Shown: positions 6,787 to 13,545 of the stretch, one piece after another
How positions within the stretch are numbered: the stretch's first letter is position 1
Layout: every line of letters begins with the position of its first letter
DNA from: Triparma columacea
Taxonomy: Eukaryota > Sar > Bolidophyceae > Parmales > Triparmaceae
Length of the DNA stretch: 13,545 nucleotides
Reading direction: 5' to 3'
NCBI GenBank assembly: GCA_030267965.1
Contig: BRYA01000585.1
Coordinates: 1 to 13,545 of the forward strand
Made by a program: the position numbers and the translations under genes
The notes under the pieces: model-generated
Told to the model about the DNA's origin: nothing
What the model saw: only the letters and a program-made list of their open reading frames with translations
Database searches by the model: none

Positions 6787-8143
6787 ATGTTGATTAGAGC
6801 GCTACTAGGGTTAGGGTTAGGGTTATGTGAGCGTCCTCGCAGACTATCTCGCTGGTTAATCCTCCTCCTAATGAGTCTCCTATTGAGTCTCCTTTGTGTC
6901 TCAAGAATTCTCCTATCAAATGTTAGATTATCACCATATAAATCAAGAGGTGAAGCACATACCACAGCTCATACCGACGCTCATAACGACGCCCATAACG
7001 ACGCTCATATCTCAGCCCCCAATGGTCCAATGGTTGTTATGATATCAGGTTTAAAATCCCGTTTCACATACCTCTCTGATATTGCTAATTACACGCACAT
7101 CTCTACCATAGTAATAGCCCTTCACGATAACCATCAATCCGTAGACACCGAGTCATTTAGTGGTTCAGTAAAAGGGAAACCTAGACGTCCCCCGTATCCT
7201 TTAGATGAGATTTCAATTGCAAGACATTACAAACAGCTCGGTGCTTCCTCCGTCGTTATCAGGACCTTCACCTCCGCTCAAATAGACGCCTACGGAAGTT
7301 TGTCTTCAATTTACAAAGACCCAACCTTGAATTTATTCCCCTCCGATCCCACCCGAACAATACGGAATCTGCGTATGTTAACGCTCCGTTCAATGGCTTA
7401 CGCGATGGCGTATGAGGTTAGGCCTGATTTTAAACTACTGCTTTATAAGAGGGAGGATAACTACTTTCTTGACGGGGGGAGATTTAAGGTTGATAATGTT
7501 AGGATGTTCTGTAGAGGTGAGAGTTAAACATTATACAGTGTTTGCGTTTGCGTGCGTGTGTGTATGTACGTGTGTGTTGTAAGGGGTGTTTCTAAACAAA
7601 CCCGTCATCCCATCTTCCCCCCCCCAAATTCTCACGCTCCCTCTCCGCTCTCTTCTTGTTGTTTCTCTATATTTAAAAAAGACGACGACGAGTATTGTTA
7701 CCTAGTAGACAAGCACTGCAAACAGGCCTCAGCCGGTCATATCTTCGGTGGATTCTCTGACAAGGTACGTGTGAACCCCCTCACCCTCCACTCCCCTAAG
7801 GCCGAGCAACCCAAGCATGAACAACTTCACTAAAGCATCTTTTTACACCCCCCCTCCCCCCACCCTCACTTAGATATACCTAGTATCCCCAACCCCCGCC
7901 CTTCATCTCTTTTCCCTACCTACCCCATCCTCTCTTCATCTCCACTGGTCCCCTTCCTCCAACACGGAAATGTACCTTTCCACTCTTCTTGAGTCTTTCT
8001 CATACTACCCTAAAACGTTAGACTTTCGTCGAACGGATGTTCGATATGTAGAGGGGGTGGAGGAGGTTTGTGTTAATAGAGGTTATATGGATTGTAACAG
8101 CGGGTGGGATCATGACGTTATCAAATTATGTCCAGACGGTTAG
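6787..8143 (+). CDS. Type II membrane protein, glycosyltransferase-like, 360 aa in three exons
   Basis: Proposed exons are 6787-7516, 7682-7764 and 7874-8143. Exon 1 ends after one base of a codon (AGA G|GTGAG) and exon 2 supplies the other two, giving CR-DDDEYCYLVDKHC. Exon 2 ends in phase 0 at FGGFSDK and exon 3 continues IYLVS, then runs to TAG. A basic stretch (CERPRRLSR) precedes a hydrophobic segment at about 23-43, so a type II signal anchor is likely, with the rest in the Golgi/ER lumen or outside. A His/Asp repeat stem spans about 57-76, and an N-Y-T glycosylation sequon lies near 101. The core has VVMISG, a RPDFKLLLYKREDNYF segment resembling the acidic-motif region of some nucleotide-sugar transferases, and FGGFSD. 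The C-terminus has several Cys (EVCVNRGYMDCNSG, KLCPDG). The fold assignment is inference. The first 27 residues of exon 3 are Pro/Ser/Leu-rich, but no later AG acceptor exists before about 7995. Confidence 0.75.
6805..6825 (+). repeat. Telomere-type TTAGGG repeat inside coding sequence
   Basis: CTAGGG, TTAGGG, TTAGGG and TTA follow in register from 6805. They are read as L-G-L-G-L-G-L just before the basic patch and membrane anchor of the type II protein. This is a short interstitial telomere-like repeat. Confidence 0.95.
6955..7014 (+). repeat. 12-bp coding minisatellite, five units (Ala-His-x-x)
   Basis: Five 12-bp units start at 6955, 6967, 6979, 6991 and 7003. The three central ones are GCTCATACCGAC, GCTCATAACGAC and GCCCATAACGAC. 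They encode AHTT, AHTD, AHND, AHND and AHIS, giving a His/Asp-spaced stem directly after the membrane anchor. Confidence 0.95.
7517..7681 (+). other. Intron 1 of the type II membrane protein gene (165 nt, phase 1)
   Basis: Donor AGAG|GTGAGA, acceptor TTTAAAAAAG|ACGACG. A run of nine C (7617-7625) and a pyrimidine-rich stretch precede the acceptor. Exon 1 would otherwise stop four codons later. Phase matches the frame of exon 2. Confidence 0.75.
7765..7873 (+). other. Intron 2 of the type II membrane protein gene (109 nt, phase 0)
   Basis: Donor CAAG|GTACGTG, acceptor CCTCACTTAG|ATATACC after a tract of C runs (about 7848-7864). The TAG of the acceptor is an in-frame stop upstream of exon 3, so splicing is required for the reconstructed protein. 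Confidence 0.75.
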
Positions 8144-8183
8144 AAGGAGAAGAAAGGCGGGAGAAAGGGGGGGAGGTTTTGGA

Positions 8184-8189
8184 AATAAA
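8184..8189 (+). terminator. Candidate poly(A) signal AATAAA for the rightward gene
   Basis: AATAAA lies 40 bp past the TAG at 8141-8143, in the short convergent interval. Position is good, but a six-base motif alone is weak evidence. Confidence 0.4.
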
Positions 8190-8319
8190 ACTCATTCAAC
8201 CTTACGTACAAAAGAACAGTCTCAACACCTCCCTTATCCCAACCCCCTCCTCCCACCACCCCCTCTATAAAATTCCTCTTTCTTTCATTGATTCCAAATC
8301 GTTTTTCTCATGGTGTAAA

Positions 8320-8325
8320 TTTAAT
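8320..8325 (-). terminator. Candidate poly(A) signal ATTAAA for the kinesin-like gene
   Basis: The minus strand reads ATTAAA about 45 bp past the proposed TGA at 8370-8372. This is a common variant signal at a plausible distance; weak on its own. Confidence 0.3.
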
Positions 8326-8369
8326 TCCCTCGAAAATGTTCTTCCCCCCCAAATCCCCAATTCCCAGTT

Positions 8370-11300
8370 TCAGTACCCCCTATTCTCCTCTCCTCCTCCG
8401 TCTCCCCCCTTTCCTTTTTCCCCTTCTCCTCCCCCGAAAAGTTGTATCCCTTCCTCCCTCGCCGCTTCCAGTAGTTGTCTATCAATCTCTCCAAGTTCCT
8501 TCCTGTATCTCTTAGCCTCTAATTTCATCCCCTCCGCGTCCTTCCTATACCTTGCCGCTTTCGCCTTCCAGTTATCAAGTTCCGCCCTAGTCCCTTCTGT
8601 GCCTTCTACGAATCTCTTCAACTCTCTCCTCGCCTGGTCCCTCTCCTCTCTAACCCTTCTAAGAGTTGTCTCCTTTTCCCCTTCAGCTTTATCTAACTTC
8701 CCAACGACTCCCCAAAGTTCCTCAACTTCCTTATCTCTCTCGACTTTCATCTCCCCGATCTCACCGCCTAGTACACCTAAGGCAATATCCTTCTCCTTGA
8801 TAGCGCATCTCAATCTCCTGATCTCCCCAATCATCCCAACTTCCCCTTCCCTATACTTGTCTCTTTCAATTTTAATCTCTTCAATCTGCTCCCCTAGTTC
8901 CCTCTTAATCCCTTCAATTCTATCCTCCGCTCTTCTCGCAACAACGCTAGCAATCTCCTCAGCCTTGTTTCTTAATTCCCGTTCGTTTTTAAAACTGCGA
9001 ATCAAATCCGATATCTTCGACTGCATTTCTAACTCGGTTGCGCGGAAACGACTGGCTAAAAGGGAGGAGATCTCCTCGGACTTTATACGGAGACCACGCT
9101 CGGTCTCGATTGTTATCTGACACAGTTTAGGGGGGGAAGGAGGGGGGGGGGGGGCAGGGGTTAGCTGGCCGTGTGTTGTGCTTGGTTGTCCTACTTGAGA
9201 GTTGGGAACTAAAGAGTTGGGAGTGCGCGTTTGGAAATGCGCGTATACATATAGTTGCATGTATTTGATCGTCGTCGAGTATTTGACCCGTCTAGTGTTG
9301 TAATCGTCGTAAAATACAATCATCCCTTTCCCCACCCCCCCCCACTTCTCCCTTACCTCAAGGTCGGTAATAACAGCTTTAAACCCCTCCTCCCCGCCCC
9401 TCGTTCCCCCCGCCGTGAATCTTGTGATCCTCTCCTCCTTCATACCCCCTCTCCCCCCCTCATCTTCAACGACTTCCACACCGTTGCCTCCGTTGCCGTT
9501 ACCGTTGTTGCCTCCGTTCCCCTCATTTAATGATCCCCTAACCCTGTTCCTTTCTCTCAGCATCCTAAGGCATTCCTCCTTCTGCGTTCTATGCGCTTCC
9601 CCGACGCTAACAAGTCTCTCCTTCTCTTCCAACCAACCCTCCTTCTCCTCTTCCATCTCCTTAACCTTACGCTGGAGGCCGGTTATTTGGGACTGGCTAG
9701 AGGAACTTGCAGAGACGATTGAGGTTATCTTACCGAGCTCGGAACGGGCCATGTCACGCTCTGTGTTGGCGAGTGCGAGCTCATAACCCATCTGACGTTA
9801 GAGTTTTGTTTGTGGGGGAGGGGGGGGGGGGTGAGAGAAGGGGGGCGGGGATGGAGGGGGGAGCGGGGGTTAGAGCAGTTGCCTGTGCCATAATTGTGAG
9901 GGCGGTTTTGTTTTCTCGCTCCGTCGTCTTCACTCCCCCGCCTACTCCTTTCCCCGTCATTCTATAAACCTCTCTGTGTCCTCTCCCTCACCTCTTCGTT
10001 CTTTTCCTTGATTGCCTTTATCTCCATTTCGAGTCCTTCCCCCACTCCCTTGACCCTCTTGATTTCCTCCCTCCTTTCCTCCAGCTCTTTCTCAACCTCC
10101 TTCATCCCTTCCTGCGTCCTCTCCAGTTCTTCCGTCCTTCCCTTTAAGGTGCTCTCCAGGTTACGAACGTCCCTCTCCCACCCCTCCTTGAGGCCTCGTA
10201 GGCTGTCCACCTCAGACCTGTTCCCTTCCAGTTCCTCTAGCAGCGATTTCTTCTGCGTCGTTACGGAGTCCAGCGCGGCCTTCAACTTCGCCACCTCCTC
10301 AAGCGCGGATGAAAGCAGCTCGCCGTCGGAGATTGCCACCTCCAATGTAGACTGGGGTGAGAAGGGCGAAGCGTCGGACCCGTCCACACCGTCTCCCTTC
10401 TCGTTTTCATGAGCTTTGTCTTCGTCCATCCCTGCGACCTCTTCCACGAGTTTCTCCCCCTCTTCCTCTTCTTCAACTTGTTCGTTCCTTCTAAGAATGT
10501 CAATCTCCTCCTCGGTCAAGCCTTGTTGTTCTCCCCCCCCCCCGCTGTCGAGCATCCTGGGGGACCTGCTGTGCATGAGCCTGGAGAGGTAACCGAGGAT
10601 CAACGTGCAGTAGGCGAAGTCGTGCGAGGTGATCACTGGAGGGACGGAAACCGGGAGGGGGAGGGGGGACGTAAGTAAGTGAGACGGGGGGGGAGAAAGA
10701 CAGAGCGCCGACACCAATCATCTTGAAATTCTCGCCCTTATCCATCAATTCAATAAGCAGTGCGACTCTCCCCCTTTCCCCCCCATTTCTGAGTCTAAAA
10801 CTCACCTCCAAGTACTTCGATCCTTTCGCCCACCCCTCCCTCACTTTCCAAGTATTCCGTGATCCCGCATTCTCTCCCTTTCCTAATATCACTCCCCTTT
10901 CCCCTCTTATCTTCGTCCGTCGTTTCCCTGACCATCATGGCGACAGCTGCTAGCATCCTCCTCCTCCCCCCCGTCTCTCCTTCAACTTTCATGTCCCCCA
11001 TGTCGACGACCCGTACCCTTCCCCCTCCTCCCCCCCCCCGAGATACAGTTACCGTGCTGACCACGAAACCTCCGTCCCCCCCCCCACCCGAAGCCCCAGC
11101 ACCACCTCCGGATCCCTCCAAGTCTCCAATCTCCCTCTCGACTTTCTCAATCTCTCTCCTTCTCATTCCCATTTCGAGTAGCCTTTGGATGTCCCTCGGT
11201 TCGTTGACCGTCCCTCCGTCCCCATCGAGAAGGTCGAGGGCGTCGCCGTCCTTGCCAACGAGGGACATGCTGATATGCATGCTGTCGATGGCAGGTAAGG

Positions 11301-12820
11301 ACAGGTGAGCGAGGATGTGGATGCAGATCCTAGGTAGCAGGCCCACTTCCTGTGTTTGTGAGTGGGGAGGGGGGAGAGAGAGAAGTTAGACTTTTCGTCT
11401 ATCGTCTTTCTATCGTCTCCTTTCTTCTCCGTCATTTCCTCACCTCCTGGTTCGCCCCTTCCCTCGGTCCATAGAGAGTGTTAACCTCTCTTCCGACCTC
11501 CTCCCCAAGTCCTTTCCCTACCCCTATAATCGTCGTGCTACCATCCCCTTCGACGAGTCTCCTAACCGCCTCCTCGCCAACTCCTTCGAAGACCTCGCTC
11601 TGGCTAGCATGGCTGTCGAACACCCTCCCGAACGGACCGTAACGACGGACGTAAAGGTAGCCTTGACTCGAGTTCCCTGTCCCAGGGTCTGAGAGCGTCA
11701 CGATTCCATCCTCACCATCGCGGAGGAGGACACACCGAGGGGGGGGGGAACCTGGTAGGACACGCACGGATATTCCGAGCGCTGCTATCTGTCGGTTCTG
11801 CTTCGCGGGTGTCAAGTCGCGAGTTGTGGTTCCGCCCACGTATTGCCTCTCGTCGTCGAAGTTGGTGTCCTCGGCTTGTTCGCCTCCGCCGATGCTGTCG
11901 TCCTCGAAGTCTTCGCCCTCTCTTACTTCCTTCGAGGGGGACCGGGTGGTCAAGGTGGAGGATCCGGGGAGGTGCCGGATACGACGGGCCATCTCCTCCC
12001 TCTCTTGACTTATCCTACGACGCTGCTCGAGAAGGGTAGACACGGCGACCTGGGAGGGTGTGAGGGGGGGTGAGGGAGGGGGGTGAATAATTGTTGACGT
12101 GGTCCAAAAGTACTGAAACGTGTGATGATCGGCGCTAATCAGCTTATCCCCTACACTCGCTCCCCTGTACTCCTCCTTCTCTCTCCTCGTCTCTGCCATC
12201 CACTCTCCCCCAACATTCTCCCCCAACATTCTCCCCCAACATTCTCCCCCAACACCCTTTCCTCCCCTCCCCCCGTAACCAGCACTCACCTTTTCCCTCC
12301 TCTTCCCCTCCTCAACCTTCTCCCTTATCCCCACAATCTCAACCCCCCTCTTGACGACCCCCCTATCCCTCAACATCTCCATATCTCTCCTTCTAGTTGG
12401 TGTCTTGGGATCGTTCGTCCCTCCCTTCCCACCTCCTCCGCCCCCTTCACCTCCTCTGCCTCCTCTCGCTCCCCCCCACCTGTTCCCCTCCCTCTTGTAA
12501 TTAAGAAGCTCAGCAATCTCCTTATCCCTCTCCTCTCTATCTCCATTGCTCCCCCCACTGCCTCCGCTTGCGGTCCCCTCGAACTCTTTGCTAAGAGTTC
12601 TTACTCTAGATGATGTTGTTAGAGAGTTAGGGTGAGAAGATGGGTGAGAAGATGGAGAAGTTTTATTATTATCGCTGTTGCCTCTTCGAGGAGGTGACAA
12701 AAGATGAGGAGATAAAAGGGTTGAGTCAATGCTAGTTGATAACTCGCCAGCGTCAAGGGGGGGTACTTCGGAGAGGACCTCGGAAAGGTAGTCATCGTAG
12801 TCTAAAACCTTTTTGCTCAT
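8370..12820 (-). CDS. Kinesin-like protein with a highly diverged motor domain and long coiled coil, 1,168 aa in six exons
   Basis: Proposed exons, in gene order: 12820-12290, 12049-11444, 11349-10806, 10635-9992, 9791-9357, 9116-8370. All junctions are AG|GT donors and CAG acceptors with matching phases; the total is 3,507 nt including TGA. The disordered Gly/Ser/Arg-rich N-terminus (about 1-260) precedes a kinesin-like domain at about 266-581. It has ISVRVLP (first strand), RVFDSHASQSEVFEGV (the VF....SQ.EV signature), TIIGVG, VGLLPRICIHIL (like GxIPRxxxxIF), HISMS...LDLLDG, RVRVVDMGD (switch II place), CGITEYLESEGG..ERIEVL (like SKLTxLLxxSLGG) and DFAYCTLILGYLSRL (like xETLxTLxYAxR). Residues from about 620 to 1,148 are charged heptad coiled coil, broken by an Asn/Gly linker near 875-900 (EGNGGNNGNGNGG). 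The P-loop GK[ST], switch I SSRSH and switch II DLAGSE are absent, so ATP-driven motility is doubtful; a microtubule tether or regulatory partner is more likely. The last exon could be spliced further near its end (a GGGG|GTACTGA is present). Confidence 0.75.
9117..9356 (-). other. Intron 5 of the kinesin-like gene (240 nt, phase 0)
   Basis: Donor TTGAG|GTAAGGG, acceptor CTGTGTCAG|ATAACA, preceded by very long C runs on the sense strand. It has no in-frame stop and is a multiple of three, so the frame stays open if it is retained. The translated segment (aromatic and poly-Pro rich) interrupts coiled-coil sequence, which argues that it is removed. Confidence 0.75.
9130..9160 (+). other. G-run cluster (G-quadruplex-capable) in intron 5
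   Basis: Runs of 7, 2, 13 and 4 G on the + strand, separated by one or two bases. On the gene's sense strand this is the C-rich tract before the acceptor. Confidence 0.85.
9792..9991 (-). other. Intron 4 of the kinesin-like gene (200 nt, phase 0)
   Basis: Donor GAAGAG|GTGAGGG, acceptor CTCTAACGTCAG|ATGGGT, with long C runs in the 3' half. Splicing joins KEKNEE to MGYELALANTERD in continuous coiled coil, so the Met at 9791 is internal and not a start codon. Confidence 0.8.
9814..9869 (+). other. G-run cluster (G-quadruplex-capable) in intron 4
   Basis: G runs of 5, 12, 6, 4, 6 and 5 within 56 bases of the + strand. They are the complement of the C-rich tract of intron 4. Confidence 0.85.
10636..10805 (-). 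other. Intron 3 of the kinesin-like gene (170 nt, phase 1)
   Basis: Donor CTTGGAG|GTGAGTTTT, acceptor GTCCCTCCAG|TGATCACC, with C-rich tracts before the acceptor. The split codon becomes GTG, joining ERIEVLG to VITSHDFAY in the order expected for the end of a kinesin motor. Without splicing the frame stops at TAG ten bases into the intron. Confidence 0.8.
11350..11443 (-). other. Intron 2 of the kinesin-like gene (94 nt, phase 0)
   Basis: Donor CAGGAG|GTGAGGAAA, acceptor ACAAACACAG|GAAGTG, preceded by CT and C runs. It joins NTLYGPREGANQE to EVGLLPRI, matching the kinesin order of post-P-loop Gly-Pro and then the GLIPR-type helix. Unspliced, the frame stops three codons after the junction. 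Confidence 0.82.
12050..12289 (-). other. Intron 1 of the kinesin-like gene (240 nt, phase 0)
   Basis: Donor GAAAAG|GTGAGTGC, acceptor CACCCTCCCAG|GTCGCC with C runs upstream. Like intron 5 it is 240 nt with no in-frame stop. It contains a 13-bp tandem repeat whose period is not a multiple of three, which argues against selection as coding sequence. Splicing joins KRREK to VAVSTLLEQRRR in a basic helical stretch. Confidence 0.75.
12202..12253. repeat. 13-bp tandem repeat, four units, in intron 1
   Basis: Units ATTCTCCCCCAAC at 12215, 12228 and 12241 are exact; the first unit at 12202 reads ACTCTCCCCCAAC. Confidence 0.95.
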
Positions 12821-13231
12821 CTTTTATGATGAAACTGGTTTTAAGCAAGAGAGGGGGGAGAGTCCGAAGAGAGAGAACTTCGAACTTCCCTCCGAATTCC
12901 CCCAAATTAGGTAAATTCCTAATTGGCACCCTTTTAGTAGCCTTCTTCGTCTGAAAATTCCTGCCGCTTGGAAAATGCTGATTCTTGGCCGTAGGCCAAA
13001 AGTCTTTGCTCCGTTCCGCTGTAAAGGGACCTTTGAGATGGGGATATCTATACTGTATATATTTGTATATTTTGTACGCGCGTCTGAAATAAGTTTACCC
13101 CGCATGTGGTTGAGCTACGGAAGTTGCCGCAAGAGTTCCAATTAAAATAAGTCAACCCCGCCGTTTATCGACCTTTCATAAGCCCCAACTTCCCCCTCAA
13201 AGGTCTCCGAACAAGGTACGGCAAAAGTTTT
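12821..13231. promoter_or_regulatory. Divergent intergenic region between the kinesin-like gene and the signal-peptide gene
   Basis: 411 bp lie between oppositely facing start codons, so two promoters are expected. An AT-rich, TATA-like patch lies at about 13043-13073 (TATACTGTATATATTTG). A small hairpin, TTGGCC-GTA-GGCCAA, is at 12985-12999. A 17-bp direct repeat with two mismatches (13087-13103 and 13145-13161) could be a binding-site pair for the rightward gene. No gene or RNA was recognised. Confidence 0.5.
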
Positions 13232-13545
13232 ATGCTTCTTTCTCATTTGAGTCTGCTTCTTGTTATCCTCCTCCTCCTTCCCTCTCCGTCGTTCCCTGCT
13301 ATAACAAAGACCGCAGGGAAGAAGGGAATTAAGCTAACGAAGAAGGGTAAGGGGGGGAGGCAACCCATCAAATTATCGGGTAACAAAAAGGGAAGGTCAA
13401 CAACCACAAACAGGGCCCAAGCTCGCGACGCTAATACCGGGGCCGGGGGAGGATTCCCCGGCGAAGGTAATGGAGCCCAAGGCTCGTCCCCCTCATCAGC
13501 TTCCAATCAGCCTGCTGGGGCGGTAGCCCGGCAGGAGGTTCCACC
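13232..13545 (+). CDS. Secreted or endomembrane protein, N-terminal part, truncated by the window end
   Basis: An open frame begins at the ATG at 13232 (context TTTTATGC) and runs without a stop through the last base, giving 104 complete codons. The first 23 residues look like a signal peptide: MLLSHLS, a hydrophobic core LLLVILLLLP, and a likely cleavage site after SFPA. The mature start is Lys-rich (ITKTAGKKGIKLTKKGKGG), then Gly/Asn/Gln/Ser-rich with no recognised domain. Frame bias and the signal peptide support a real gene, but the rest lies outside the window and I cannot name it. An intron could also begin in the Gly-rich part (for example GAAGGTAATG near 13463). Confidence 0.55.
   Translation, partial: MLLSHLSLLLVILLLLPSPSFPAITKTAGKKGIKLTKKGKGGRQPIKLSGNKKGRSTTTNRAQARDANTGAGGGFPGEGNGAQGSSPSSASNQPAGAVARQEVP

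Noticed and set aside
8128..9120. 330-codon open frame on the + strand opposite the last exon of the kinesin-like gene
   Set aside because: It is the mirror of a Glu/Arg/Lys-rich coiled coil (GAG and AGG read backwards give Leu, Ser, Pro). It is low complexity with no domain, and the minus-strand exon explains the sequence.
9789..9791. ATG at 9791 (-) as the start of a separate coiled-coil gene
   Set aside because: It directly follows CTAACGTCAG, a good acceptor, and the upstream exon ends at a GTGAGG donor in the same phase within continuous coiled coil, so it is internal.
9962..10717. Separate 251-codon gene starting at 10717 (-)
   Set aside because: The first 27 residues are Pro/Leu/Ser-rich intron translation ending exactly at a CCAG acceptor at 10636; the remainder is exon 4 of the kinesin-like gene.
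10500..10892. 130-codon minus-strand frame spanning the end of exon 3 and intron 3, with a plausible-looking VALLIELMDKGENFKMIG stretch
   Set aside because: It is a different frame from the kinesin-like exon, crosses a good donor and acceptor, and skipping it gives the expected kinesin order. It could only be an alternative exon, for which there is no evidence.

Overview
This is a nuclear-type eukaryotic window. The evidence is GT-AG introns with matching phases, coding blocks that join only after splicing, an intronless 1,624-residue multidomain protein, a kinesin-like gene, and long noncoding simple-sequence stretches. No rRNA, tRNA, CRISPR array, prokaryotic operon or transposase was seen. 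The organism looks like a microbial protist, probably an alga of the stramenopile type. A bolidophyte/Triparma-like genome is my tentative guess from the style of the START-like repeat protein; this is inference and was not tested by a search.

Layout. (i) 1-1039 is a repeat field almost free of G on the + strand (13 G in the first 1,020 bases). It holds an 18-bp minisatellite, a block of about 122-bp period and a block of 69-bp period. (ii) 1040-5914 (-) is a single-exon gene for a protein with three START-like modules, a degenerate fourth, and a polytopic membrane domain that recalls XK-related proteins. Its second module carries a 21-bp, six-unit expansion that coincides exactly with a possible 105-nt GT-AG segment. 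(iii) 5915-6786 is a divergent promoter region with CT- and TCC-rich microsatellites and a possible 5'UTR intron. (iv) 6787-8143 (+) is a three-exon gene for a type II membrane protein with a glycosyltransferase-like feel. A telomere-type repeat is used as coding sequence in it, and its stem is a His/Asp repeat. (v) 12820-8370 (-) is one six-exon gene, reconstructed here from four separate open blocks, for a 1,168-residue kinesin-like protein. Its motor domain is so diverged that all three nucleotide-binding motifs are unrecognisable; a long coiled coil follows. (vi) 12821-13231 is a second divergent promoter region. (vii) 13232 to the window end (+) is the 5' part of a gene for a secreted or endomembrane protein with a clear signal peptide.

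Gene order is A(-) B(+) K(-) D(+): two divergent pairs, with B and K convergent and only 226 bp between their stop codons. The four products do not form an obvious pathway. The right-hand genes share an intron style: AG|GTRAG donors and C-rather-than-U polypyrimidine tracts that become poly-G runs on the opposite strand. The most interesting items are the START/XKR-like fusion with its heptad expansion, the apparently nucleotide-blind kinesin, and the extreme G-depletion at the left edge.
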